A stretch of DNA of 64,000 nucleotides, taken from contig NZ_CP132719.1 in assembly GCF_030845995.1 (NCBI RefSeq), positions 2,480,001 through 2,544,000 of the forward strand, written 5' to 3'. The translations under genes and the position numbers were made by a program. The notes under the pieces are model-generated. The model searched no databases and was not told the origin of the DNA. It saw nothing but the letters and a program-made list of their open reading frames with translations. The stretch comes from Geothrix sp. 21YS21S-4 (lineage in GTDB: Bacteria > Acidobacteriota > Holophagae > Holophagales > Holophagaceae). Below, one piece after another: positions 25,443-33,978 of this stretch (position 1 is the stretch's first letter; each line of letters begins with the position of its first letter).

Positions 25443-26723
25443 ATGGCTGATCCCGGCGGCAGCGCCCCTTCTTTCTGGCTTTTCCTCGCCGCCGCGGCGC
25501 TGCTGATCTATCGCTTCGGCACCACGGCGCTGCTGTCCGCCTTCCACGCCATGCCGTCCCTGCAGCGCCGCCGGATGCTGGAGGAGGGCGCCGTGCGCGA
25601 TCCGAGCCTCGCGCTGCTCCTGGAGCGCCCCCGGGCGCTGGGGATGGGCCTGGAGTTCTGGAACCAGCTCCTCCTCCTCGCGCTGCTCGGGCTCCTGTGG
25701 CCCTTCCGCGAGGCCGTGCCGGGCGGCGCCTGGATCCTGGGCTTCCTGGCGGTGGGGATCGTGTGGGTCCTGGACCTCCTCCTGCCCGCCCTGATCATCT
25801 CCGGCAATCCCGCCCGCTGGCTGAACCTCCTCTTCCCCCTCTACGCGCCCATCCAGCCGCTCCTGGCGATCCTGGTGGATCCCGTGGTCCGGCGCATCGA
25901 CCGCAAGATCGGGCAGGCGGAGCCGGAGCAGCCCACCGAGGAAGCCGTCACCGCCCTCCTGGAGGAAGGCGAGGCCGAGGGCATCCTGGAGGCCGAGGAC
26001 CGGGAGCTCATCCGGAACGTGGTCACCTTCGGCGACACGCTGGTGCGCGAAGTGATGATGCCGCGCACCCGGATCGTGGCCCTCTCCGTGGACGCCACGG
26101 TGGAGGAGGCCTGGGCCACCTTCGCGGACAGCCGCCATTCCCGGCTTCCCCTCTACGACGGCGGCATCGACCACATCCGCGGTGTCCTCCTGCTGAAGGA
26201 TCTCCTCCAGCTTCCGGACGGCGCCCAGACGCCCCTGGCCGGCCTCATGAAGCCCCCCCACTTCGTCCCCGAGAGCAAGCCCGTGGCCGACCTCCTGCGG
26301 GATCTCCAGCGGGCCTGCACGCGGATGGCCCTGGTGGTGGACGAGTTCGGCGGCGTGTCCGGCCTCGTCACCCTGGAGGACCTGCTGGAGGAGGTCATCG
26401 GGGAGATCCGCGACGAGCACGAGACGCCCGCGGAGGTGGTGGAACAGGCCCCCGGGCGCTGGCTCGTCTCCGGCCAGGCCCACGTGGAGGACGTGGCCCA
26501 GCACCTGGGGATGACCTGGGAGCGGGACGGGTTCGACACCCTGGCCGGGCTCGTCCTCGCCACCCTGGGCCGGATTCCCCGCTCCCACGAATCCGTGGAC
26601 GTCGACGGCGCCCGCCTGACCGTGATGCGGATGGAAGGCGCGCGGATCGTGCAGGTGAGGGTGGAAAAAGTGGAACCGCCCACCGGTCCCGAAGACGCCG
26701 CCGACGTCCGTCCCCCGCGCTAG
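25443..26723 (+). CDS. HlyC/CorC-family CBS-domain membrane protein
   Basis: A 426-aa protein with an N-terminal DUF21-like membrane region (three to four helices), a pair of CBS domains ([23 protein letters not shown] and [33 protein letters not shown]) and a C-terminal CorC/HlyC transporter-associated domain ([31 protein letters not shown]). Members are linked to magnesium or cobalt handling. It begins 13 bp after the DUF1624 gene, consistent with co-transcription. Confidence 0.92.
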   Translation: MADPGGSAPSFWLFLAAAALLIYRFGTTALLSAFHAMPSLQRRRMLEEGAVRDPSLALLLERPRALGMGLEFWNQLLLLALLGLLWPFREAVPGGAWILGFLAVGIVWVLDLLLPALIISGNPARWLNLLFPLYAPIQPLLAILVDPVVRRIDRKIGQAEPEQPTEEAVTALLEEGEAEGILEAEDRELIRNVVTFGDTLVREVMMPRTRIVALSVDATVEEAWATFADSRHSRLPLYDGGIDHIRGVLLLKDLLQLPDGAQTPLAGLMKPPHFVPESKPVADLLRDLQRACTRMALVVDEFGGVSGLVTLEDLLEEVIGEIRDEHETPAEVVEQAPGRWLVSGQAHVEDVAQHLGMTWERDGFDTLAGLVLATLGRIPRSHESVDVDGARLTVMRMEGARIVQVRVEKVEPPTGPEDAADVRPPR

Positions 26724-26784
26724 GCGGGCAAAGCGGTTCCTGTCGCCGATCCCCAGCCGTTAGGCTGGAGTTCGGAGTTTCCGC

Positions 26785-28059
26785 ATGATCCGCCGCGTCC
26801 TCATCGTCCTGGCCATCCTCGGCCTGCCCTTCGCCCTGCTGCTCACCCGCCGGGCGCAGCGGAAGGCCCTGGTTCCCCAGCCCCGGGGGATGGTCCTCGG
26901 CCTCTACGCCGGGATCCCCGACTACGACTACGCCGAGGAGCTGGACCGGATCGCGGCGACGGGCGCCACCTGCGTCAGCCTCCAGGCCATTTACCGGATG
27001 GACACGGGCCAGAGCACCGAGATCCGGCGCCATCCCACCTCCAGCCCCACGGAGGAGAGCCTGCGGCGGACCTTCCGCCAGGCCCGGGTCCGCGGCCTCC
27101 GGATGATGTTCTTTCCCACCATCAACCTGCGGGACGAGGCCAGCAACGCCGACTGGTGGCGGGGGAACATCGAACCCACGGACTGGGACCTGTGGTGGCG
27201 GAACTACGCCGACTTCAACGTCCACCTGGCGGCCCTGGCCCAGGAGGGCGGGGTGGAGTGGTACAGCCTGGGGACCGAAATGGCCTCCACCCACCCCTTC
27301 CCGGACCAGTGGCGGCGGGTGGCGTCGGACGTGCGGCGGGTCTTCAAGGGCAAGCTCGTCTACAGCGTGAACTTCGACAGCCACGACACCTTCACCTTCG
27401 GTGACTGCCTGGACGTCATTGGGATCAACACCTACGATCCCATCGCCAAGTACGACGAATATCCCCGGGCGGACCAGATCCGGGACGCCTGGTGGTGGAT
27501 CGTCTACAAGGCCCGGACGCTCTCCGCCCGGTTCGCCGACGCCAAGGGGCCCAAGCCCGTGATGATCACCGAGGTGGGCTACCCCAGCGTGGCCCACGCC
27601 CACGTCGGCCCCTGGGACTTCCGCACGGAGAAGCCCGTGGATCTGGCCCTCCAGAACGAGCTGCTGAAGGGCGCCTTCGGGGTGCTGCGGCACTGGAGCG
27701 ACGGCGACGCCGTGTTCTTCTACCTCTACGGGGAGAACCTCAATGACAAGCCCATCGGCGGCCCCCGGGACCGCACCTACGCCGTGTGGGGCAAGCCCGC
27801 CGAGGCCACCGTTCGGACCTACTTCCACGAGCCCATCTGGGAGGGCCACATCCCGCCCAAGTCCGAGAACCTCCACGAGGCCATGGTCCAGTCCCTGGTG
27901 AGCTGGGGGCGGAAGCTGCGGGACTACGAGGACGCCGAACTGCCCCCCTGGGTGGTGGACTGGCAGGCCCGCCATCCCGCCGACGCGGCCGAAGCCCGCG
28001 CGGTGCTGGCCGCGGAACCCGTCCCTCCCCGCAAGATCCCCAAGGGGGAAGCCCGCTGA
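26785..28059 (+). CDS. GH113-like TIM-barrel protein
   Basis: A 424-aa protein with a single N-terminal hydrophobic anchor (RVLIVLAILGLPFALLLT) and an extracytoplasmic TIM barrel resembling glycoside hydrolase family 113. A candidate acid/base Glu lies in WYSLGTEMAS and a candidate nucleophile Glu in MITEVGYPS, at the ends of strands 4 and 7 as in clan GH-A. An Arg-Pro-rich tail follows. Activity on beta-mannan-like substrates is known for the family, but members with a membrane anchor are mostly uncharacterised. Confidence 0.78.
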   Translation: MIRRVLIVLAILGLPFALLLTRRAQRKALVPQPRGMVLGLYAGIPDYDYAEELDRIAATGATCVSLQAIYRMDTGQSTEIRRHPTSSPTEESLRRTFRQARVRGLRMMFFPTINLRDEASNADWWRGNIEPTDWDLWWRNYADFNVHLAALAQEGGVEWYSLGTEMASTHPFPDQWRRVASDVRRVFKGKLVYSVNFDSHDTFTFGDCLDVIGINTYDPIAKYDEYPRADQIRDAWWWIVYKARTLSARFADAKGPKPVMITEVGYPSVAHAHVGPWDFRTEKPVDLALQNELLKGAFGVLRHWSDGDAVFFYLYGENLNDKPIGGPRDRTYAVWGKPAEATVRTYFHEPIWEGHIPPKSENLHEAMVQSLVSWGRKLRDYEDAELPPWVVDWQARHPADAAEARAVLAAEPVPPRKIPKGEAR

Positions 28060-28081
28060 GGCTATCCTTCACCCAGGCGCC

Positions 28082-28816
28082 ATGACCTCCTTCCGCCCTC
28101 CCTTTCCTCCGCAGCCCGAGGGTCCCGCCCGGACCCTTTTGGTCGTGGACGACGATCGGGCCACCCTCAGCCTCTACCGGGCAGGGCTGAAGGGCCTCCA
28201 GGGGTTCCGGATCCTCACCGCGGAAAACGGATCCCAGGCCCTGGAGATCCTCCGCCACGAGCCCGTGAGCGTCCTGGTGACGGACCTCGACATGCCCGTG
28301 CTGGACGGGTTCAACCTCATCGCCAAGACCAGCAGCCTCTACCCCCAGATGCCCGTGATCGTGATGACGGGGCTGGAGGAGAGCCGCCACCGGAACGCGC
28401 CGCTCCAGCTGGGCGCCGTGCGGATCCTCACCAAGCCCCCGCGGCTGTCCCTCCTGATGGATGCCATCCGCGAGGCGGCCCAGTTCGAGCCCGCCGGCGT
28501 CATCCGGGGGATGGGCCTCAACAGCATCCTCCAGCTCCTCCAGTGGGAGCGGAAGTCCTGCACGCTGACGGTCAAATCCGAAGCGGGGGTCGGCCGGCTC
28601 TACCTCCGCCAGGGGGAAGTGATCCACGCGACGTTCCTGGATGAGGAGGGGCTGCCCGCCGCCTACCGGATCCTGGCCTGGCCCCGGCCGGACATCGAGT
28701 TCGTGGATACCTGCCGAGTGGAACCCACCATCGACCTCCCCCTGACGGAACTCCTGCTGAGCGCCGCCGTGCTCAACGACCAGGCCGGAACGGGAGCGGA
28801 AGGCCTCCAGGGTTGA
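28082..28816 (+). CDS. Response regulator with DUF4388 (PATAN) output domain
   Basis: A 244-aa cytosolic protein. The N-terminal receiver domain has acidic residues VVDDD, phospho-accepting Asp in VTDLDMPVLDGF and the conserved Lys in ILTKPP. The C-terminal DUF4388 module (GMGLNSILQLLQWERKSCTLTV, YLRQGEVIHATFLDEEG) is a protein-interaction domain common in Acidobacteria and Deltaproteobacteria, often tied to motility or gliding control. No histidine kinase is adjacent. Confidence 0.9.
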   Translation: MTSFRPPFPPQPEGPARTLLVVDDDRATLSLYRAGLKGLQGFRILTAENGSQALEILRHEPVSVLVTDLDMPVLDGFNLIAKTSSLYPQMPVIVMTGLEESRHRNAPLQLGAVRILTKPPRLSLLMDAIREAAQFEPAGVIRGMGLNSILQLLQWERKSCTLTVKSEAGVGRLYLRQGEVIHATFLDEEGLPAAYRILAWPRPDIEFVDTCRVEPTIDLPLTELLLSAAVLNDQAGTGAEGLQG

Positions 28817-28948
28817 CGGTTTGGGTTTCCCGGCCGCTCAGGATGGGACTTTCGTCAAAAGAGGGCCGGGGCCGCCCCCAAAGGGCACCCGAGGGGGAAT
28901 AATGGCGCCTGTGCGGCCCCGCGGGGCCCCTTTCCCAGGCAGGTGTCC

Positions 28949-30187
28949 ATGTCCCAGCTGAAGCCCTTCCGCGCCCATCGCCCCCGGCCTGATCTGGCGG
29001 GCCAGGTGGCCGCCGTCCCCTATGACGTCGTGAACACCCAGGAGGCCGCCGAGCTGGCCAAGGGGAACCCCCACTCCTTCCTCCACGTCGGCCGCCCCGA
29101 GATCGACCTGCCCGCGGGCATCGACGTCCACGCCGACGAGGTCTACGCCCAGGGCGTGGCCAACCTCCGCGCCATGATCCGCGACGGCGTCCTGCTGCAC
29201 GAGGACGCGCCCTGCCTGTACGTCTACCAGCAGCGGATGGGCGACCACGTCCAGGCGGGCCTGGTGGGCCTGTGCTCCGTCGAGGAGTACGAGACCGGCC
29301 AGATCAAGCGCCACGAGTTCACCCGCAAGGACAAGGAGGACGACCGCACCCGCCACGTCACGGAGCAGGCCGCCAACGCCGAGCCCGTGTTCCTCACCTA
29401 CAAGGCCGTCCCCTACATCGACCACATCGTCAACGACGTGCGGAAGCAGGCGCCGATCTACGACGTGGTGACCCCCGACGGCATCGGCCACACGGTGTGG
29501 ATCGTCTCCGACGAGGCCGTGATCTACGAGCTGGTCCACCTGTTCAACGGCGTCCCCGCCCTCTACATCGCCGACGGCCACCATCGCACCGCCGCCGCCA
29601 TCCGCTACGGCCAGGCCCGCCGCGCCGTGGAAGGCCCCGGCAACGGCGAGGAGCCCTACGAGAGCTTCATGGCCGTGGTCTTCCCCCACGACCAGCTCAA
29701 AATCATGGACTACAACCGCGTGGTGAAGGATCTCAACGGCCTCACCCCCGAGGCCTTCCTGGCGAAGGTCCGCGAGAAATTCGACGTGAGCGTCGCCGCC
29801 CACCGCGATCCCCAGTCCCCCACCACCTTCGGGATGTACATGGGCGGCACGTGGTACGAGCTGAGCGCCAAGCCCGGCACCTTCCCCGCCAGCGATCCCG
29901 TCCGCGGGCTGGACGTGAGCATCCTCCAGGAGAACCTCCTGGGGCCCATCCTCGGGATCGACGATCCCCGCACCAACACCCGCATCGACTTCGTGGGCGG
30001 GATCCGCGGGATGGACGAGCTGGAGCGCCGGGTGAAGGAGGGCTGCGCCGTGGCCTTCTCCCTCTACCCCACGTCGCTCTCCCAGCTGATGAGCGTCGCC
30101 GACGCCGGCGAGGTCATGCCTCCCAAGTCCACCTGGTTCGAGCCCAAGCTCCGCTCCGGACTGCTCGTTCGGATGTACGAGGGATAA
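28949..30187 (+). CDS. DUF1015 family protein in serine biosynthesis cluster
   Basis: A 412-aa cytosolic protein of the widespread DUF1015 family, with no established function. Recognisable blocks are KPFRAHRPRPDLAGQVAAVPYDVV at the start, the HEFTRKDKEDDRTRH motif and the highly conserved ALYIADGHHRTAAA near residue 210. The last two look like metal- or phosphate-binding catalytic motifs. It stands directly upstream of serA and serC on the same strand, with only repeat elements in the gaps. Since no phosphoserine phosphatase is present here, a role in serine synthesis or its control is an attractive inference. Confidence 0.92.
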   Translation: MSQLKPFRAHRPRPDLAGQVAAVPYDVVNTQEAAELAKGNPHSFLHVGRPEIDLPAGIDVHADEVYAQGVANLRAMIRDGVLLHEDAPCLYVYQQRMGDHVQAGLVGLCSVEEYETGQIKRHEFTRKDKEDDRTRHVTEQAANAEPVFLTYKAVPYIDHIVNDVRKQAPIYDVVTPDGIGHTVWIVSDEAVIYELVHLFNGVPALYIADGHHRTAAAIRYGQARRAVEGPGNGEEPYESFMAVVFPHDQLKIMDYNRVVKDLNGLTPEAFLAKVREKFDVSVAAHRDPQSPTTFGMYMGGTWYELSAKPGTFPASDPVRGLDVSILQENLLGPILGIDDPRTNTRIDFVGGIRGMDELERRVKEGCAVAFSLYPTSLSQLMSVADAGEVMPPKSTWFEPKLRSGLLVRMYEG

Positions 30188-30191
30188 AAAT

Positions 30192-30254
30192 CTCACCATC
30201 AAGACCCCAAGGCGCCCAGAACCGCCTTGTCAGTTCCTGGTGCCTTGGTGGTGA
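30192..30254. repeat. Dispersed long inverted repeat, copy B
   Basis: Arms TCACCATCAAGACCCCAAGG... and ...CCTTGGTGGTGA between the DUF1015 and serA stop/start, 4 nt after the DUF1015 stop. Same family as copies A, C, D and E. Confidence 0.8.
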
Positions 30255-30291
30255 TCAGTTTTCTTTGCTTTCTGGATCAACCGGAGTCCCC

Positions 30292-31164
30292 ATGCAGATC
30301 CTCATCGCCGATGCCTTCGACGCCAAACTTCCCGAGCGCCTGTCCACCTTTGGCGCCGTCAGCTCCGACATGGCCGCCCTGCCCGGCGCCGACGTCCTCC
30401 TGGTCCGCTCCAAGACCAAGGTGAACGCCGACCTCCTGGCCCAGGCCCCCGCCCTCAAGCTCGTCATCCGCGGCGGCGTGGGCATGGACAACGTGGACAA
30501 GAAGCTGTGCGCCGAGAAGGGCATCCGGGCCGTCAACACGCCCAAGGCCAGCAGCGTCGCCGTGGCCGAGATGGCCATGGCCTTCATGCTCGCCATTCCC
30601 ACGCGCCTGATCGAGGCCCACACCTCCATGACCGAGGGCAAGTTCCTCAAGAGCGAGCTCAAGCGCACGGAACTCTTCAAGAAGACCCTGGGCCTCGTGG
30701 GCGCCGGCGCCATCGCCACAGAAGTGGCCAAGCGCGCCCAGGCCTTCGGGATGGAGGTCCTCGCCTTCGACCCCTTCCTCAAGGAGCACCCCATCGCCAA
30801 GCTGGTGAGCCTCGACGAGCTGGCCGCGAAGTCCGACGTCATCAGCCTGCACACGCCCCTCACGGACGACACCTGCGGAATGATCAACACCGCCTTCCTC
30901 GCCAAGGCCAAGGACGGCGTGATCATCATCAACACCGGCCGGGGCCGGTGCGTGGTGGAGGATGACCTCGCCGCGGCCCTCAAGAGCGGCAAGGTGCGGG
31001 CCTACGGCACCGACGTGTGGCCCAGCGACCCGCCCCCCGCCGACTACCCCCTGCTCACCGCCCCCAACGTGTTCATGGCCCCCCACCTGGGCGCCAGCTC
31101 CAAGGAGAACCTCGGCCGCATCGGCGACGAGGTCGTGGCGATCCTTCAGGATTTCAAAGCATAA
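30292..31164 (+). CDS. serA: D-3-phosphoglycerate dehydrogenase (short, ACT-less)
   Basis: Oxidises 3-phosphoglycerate to 3-phosphohydroxypyruvate with NAD, the first step of serine synthesis. The 290-aa protein is the minimal D-2-hydroxyacid dehydrogenase form without the C-terminal regulatory ACT domain. It has the NAD motif GLVGAGAIATEVAKRA, the catalytic Arg in INTGRGRCVVE, Asp in place of the usual Glu in TDVWPSDPP, and the catalytic His in MAPHLGAS. The ATG at 30292 follows CGGAG. Without the ACT domain it is unlikely to be inhibited by serine in the classical way. serC follows directly. Confidence 0.93.
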   Translation: MQILIADAFDAKLPERLSTFGAVSSDMAALPGADVLLVRSKTKVNADLLAQAPALKLVIRGGVGMDNVDKKLCAEKGIRAVNTPKASSVAVAEMAMAFMLAIPTRLIEAHTSMTEGKFLKSELKRTELFKKTLGLVGAGAIATEVAKRAQAFGMEVLAFDPFLKEHPIAKLVSLDELAAKSDVISLHTPLTDDTCGMINTAFLAKAKDGVIIINTGRGRCVVEDDLAAALKSGKVRAYGTDVWPSDPPPADYPLLTAPNVFMAPHLGASSKENLGRIGDEVVAILQDFKA

Positions 31165-31167
31165 AAT

Positions 31168-31233
31168 CCCACCACCAAGGCACCAAGAACTGCAAAAGAA
31201 GTTTTTCTTGGCGCCTTGGTGTCTTGGTGGTGA
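31168..31233. repeat. Dispersed long inverted repeat, copy C
   Basis: Arms CCCACCACCAAGGCACCAAG... and ...GTGTCTTGGTGGTGA, placed between the serA stop and the serC ribosome binding site. The A-rich loop is followed by a T5 in the right half, so it could also attenuate transcription. Confidence 0.85.
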
Positions 31234-31260
31234 TCGGTTTTCCTTTCCATGGAGCGCACC

Positions 31261-32361
31261 ATGACCCATCGCGTGATCAACTTCTACGCCGGCCCCGCGG
31301 GGCTGCCCCTTCCGGCGCTCGAGCGCGCGAAGGAGGAGCTGCTGGACTTCGCGGGCACCGGCATGTCCGTCATGGAGATCAGCCACCGCGCCAAGGAGTA
31401 CGACGCGGTGCACGAGGAGGCCATCGCCCTCACCAAGGAGCTGATGGGCCTGCCCGACAACTACAAGGTGCTGATGCTCCAGGGCGGCGCCCACCTCAGC
31501 TTCGGGATGATCCCCCTCAACCTGCTGCGCGGCGGGCGGAAGGCCGACTACATCGTCACCGGCAACTGGGCGGAGAAGGCCACCAAGGAGGCGAAGCTCG
31601 TCGCCGGCGACAACGTGCGCGTGGCCGCCACCACCAAGGACCTGAAGTTCAGCCGCCTGCCCCACGCCGACGAGATCAAGGTCGGCCCCGACAGCGCCTT
31701 CGTCCACTTCACCTCCAACAACACCGTGGAGGGCACCCAGTGGCAGGAGTTCCCGCAGGTGGGAAACGTGCCCTACGTCTGCGACATGAGCAGCGACTTC
31801 ATGTGGCGCCCCTTCGACGTGAGCCCCTTCGGCCTGATCTACGGCGGCGCCCAGAAGAACCTGGGCCCCAGCGGCGTCACCCTGACGATCATCCGCGAGG
31901 ATTTCCTGGAGATGTGCGAGGCCCAGGACCTGCCCAGCTACCTGCGCTTCAAGATCCACGCGGAGAAGAACAGCCTCTACAACACCCCGCCCACCTTCGG
32001 GATCTACATCCTGCGGAACGTCCTGGCCTACAACAAGAGCCTGGGCGGCCTGCAGGCCATCGAAGCCAGCAACCGGAAGAAGGGCGAGCTGCTCTACGGC
32101 TGCATCGACAAGCACCCCGGCTTCTTCAAGGGCTTCGTCACCGAGAAGGCCCACCGCAGCCTGATGAACGTAGACTTCTTCCTCCCCACCCCCGAACTCG
32201 ACGATCTCTTCATCAAGGAAGCCAAGAAGAACGGCATGGTCGGCCTCAAGGGCTACCGCGACATCGGCGGCATCCGCGTCAGCACCTACAACGCCGTCAC
32301 CGTGGACCACGTGAAGACCCTCGTGGACTTCATGGAGCAGTTCGTGAAGGTGAACGGGTAG
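31261..32361 (+). CDS. serC: Phosphoserine aminotransferase
   Basis: PLP enzyme that converts 3-phosphohydroxypyruvate and glutamate to phosphoserine. The 366-aa length is normal for the family. Motifs: NFYAGPAGLPLPALERAKEE at the N terminus, the PLP Lys in YGGAQKNLGPSGVT, and the GGIRVSTYNAV substrate-binding end. ATG 31261 with GGAG 6 nt upstream is preferred to the ATG at 31249. With serA and DUF1015 it forms a serine operon; no serB is seen. Confidence 0.96.
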   Translation: MTHRVINFYAGPAGLPLPALERAKEELLDFAGTGMSVMEISHRAKEYDAVHEEAIALTKELMGLPDNYKVLMLQGGAHLSFGMIPLNLLRGGRKADYIVTGNWAEKATKEAKLVAGDNVRVAATTKDLKFSRLPHADEIKVGPDSAFVHFTSNNTVEGTQWQEFPQVGNVPYVCDMSSDFMWRPFDVSPFGLIYGGAQKNLGPSGVTLTIIREDFLEMCEAQDLPSYLRFKIHAEKNSLYNTPPTFGIYILRNVLAYNKSLGGLQAIEASNRKKGELLYGCIDKHPGFFKGFVTEKAHRSLMNVDFFLPTPELDDLFIKEAKKNGMVGLKGYRDIGGIRVSTYNAVTVDHVKTLVDFMEQFVKVNG

Positions 32362-32380
32362 ACCGAACGTCTTTCCATGA

Positions 32381-32408
32381 GAAGCGGGCGCCGCAAGGCG
32401 CCCGCTTC
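32381..32408 (+). terminator. Hairpin terminator after serC
   Basis: A 12-bp perfect stem (GAAGCGGGCGCC / GGCGCCCGCTTC) with a GCAA tetraloop, 20 nt after the serC stop. The core is identical to the two hairpins after the peroxiredoxin gene. A GGGTTTCG tail replaces a pure T run. Confidence 0.65.
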
Positions 32409-32452
32409 GGGTTTCGAGATGAGCCTCCTGCCAGCACGCTAGGATCGGACCG

Positions 32453-33361
32453 ATGAGAAGAATCGCCATCCCCCTCAGCCTGTTGTTCGCTCTGGCATCC
32501 CTGGCGTTCGCCGGGAATCCCCGGAAGCGCCAAGCCGAACGGCCCCCTGAGGTGTATTTGGTGGGCGCCGTCCACAGCCTGCATTTCGAATCCAGGAGCC
32601 GCTACAGCCTGGCTGATCTTCAGGCCCAGATCCTGGCGATCGGCCCCGATCTCATCTGCGGCGAAATCACCCCGGAGGCCTTCGAACAATCCATGGAGGG
32701 GTATTTTCCTCCGGAAGCGACCTTCCTGGCTGAAATGGCGCCCCAGTGGAAGATCCGGTTCGTCCCGACGGATTGGCGGATGGATTCCGCCGAGCAGGAA
32801 AAGGCCGAAAAGGAGGAGCCACCTTCGGTTCGAGAGCGGGCCGCCCAGAGCGACCGTGAGTTCCGGGCGGGAATGATGAATTTCGCGGGCGCCTCCCTCT
32901 ACGACCACATCCACAGCCAGGCGGTCCTGGATCTCATCGATGCGAAATTCGAGACGATCATCGGCAAGGACACGGTGTCGGACGTGGCGGCGGGCCGGTG
33001 GCATGAGCGGAATCGCCGCATCGTGGAGACGGGACTGGCCGCCGCCGGCGGCGCCCGAAAGATCGTGTTCGTGTTCGGCGTCTCCCATGTGCCCCAGCTC
33101 GTCCGGCAGCTGAAGGCCCGCGGGATCGAAGCGAAGATCCCTCCCCGGAAATTCACCCCCGGCGGGCTTCAGCCCGTGCCCGCGGCAGTCCGAGCCCGCT
33201 GGCAGCGGAACCTGGACAACCTCAAGGCGATCCAGGCGGGAAAGCTCTCCGTTTCCGACGATTCACTGCGCAAGGTGAAAAATAGCCGCCGCATTCAAGA
33301 TCTGGAGAAGGTGATTCAAGCCACCGTCCCCGTTGCTCCCGCGTCTTCCACCCTCCATTGA
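32453..33361 (+). CDS. Secreted TraB/TIKI-like superfamily protein
   Basis: A 302-aa exported protein with a clear signal peptide (MRRIAIPLSLLFALASLAFA). It carries the spaced motifs of the TraB/GumN/TIKI group of putative metalloproteases: GAVHSLH near residue 38, a conserved Glu in CGEITPE near residue 73, ERNRRI near residue 185 and a second G-x-x-H in FGVSHVPQL near residue 208. The two His and the Glu could bind a metal. The match is by motif only; the substrate is unknown. It is followed 35 bp later by a YbjQ-like gene. Confidence 0.65.
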   Translation: MRRIAIPLSLLFALASLAFAGNPRKRQAERPPEVYLVGAVHSLHFESRSRYSLADLQAQILAIGPDLICGEITPEAFEQSMEGYFPPEATFLAEMAPQWKIRFVPTDWRMDSAEQEKAEKEEPPSVRERAAQSDREFRAGMMNFAGASLYDHIHSQAVLDLIDAKFETIIGKDTVSDVAAGRWHERNRRIVETGLAAAGGARKIVFVFGVSHVPQLVRQLKARGIEAKIPPRKFTPGGLQPVPAAVRARWQRNLDNLKAIQAGKLSVSDDSLRKVKNSRRIQDLEKVIQATVPVAPASSTLH

Positions 33362-33396
33362 TTTTTCGTCGACCGACGCCACCTACAAGGACCGAC

Positions 33397-33729
33397 ATGC
33401 TCGCCTCCACCACGTTCACCATCGACGGGTACGACATCCTCGACACCAAGGGCCTCGTGCGCGGCATCATCGTCCGGTCGCCGACCATCTCCCAGGGCAT
33501 CCTGGGCGGGCTCAAGAACATCATCGGCGGGAAGATCGGCGCGTACACCACCATGTGCGAACAGACCCGCTCCCAGGCCTACGAGGACATGGTCGAGCAC
33601 GCGAAGGCCCTGGGCGCCAACGCCATCGTGGGCGTCCGCTACGACGCTTCCTCCGTCGAACCGCGCGGCGGCGCCGTGGAAGTGCTGTGTTACGGAACGG
33701 CGGTGGTGGTCACGAAGCAGGCCCGCTGA
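33397..33729 (+). CDS. YbjQ family (DUF74) protein
   Basis: A 110-aa cytosolic protein of the YbjQ/UPF0145 family, which forms pentamers with a possible metal-binding role. It shows TIDGYDILDTKGLVRGIIVRS at the N terminus and ALGANAIVGVRYD in the second half, both family signatures. The start is ATG 33397, with AAGGA upstream. Function remains unestablished. Confidence 0.9.
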   Translation: MLASTTFTIDGYDILDTKGLVRGIIVRSPTISQGILGGLKNIIGGKIGAYTTMCEQTRSQAYEDMVEHAKALGANAIVGVRYDASSVEPRGGAVEVLCYGTAVVVTKQAR

Positions 33730-33978
33730 CCGGCCCGATCGCATGAGCCGCGGAGCGGGCGGTCCCGCCTGAAACCGCGGGGAAAAAACGGTCCCTCCAA
33801 ATAGGGCTCGACTGGAGGGGCCGGATCTTGCTCGACTAGAGAAGTCCATCCGAGTTCCCACCCTGCCGCTGGCCGAAGCCTTCGGTTCTTCGACTAGGCT
33901 GGATGAACCCCTGACTGGCGCTCACTCCCGGCCCGCGACGCGGCAGGATCCCCTTCGGCCCCTTTCCTACTTTGCCCG

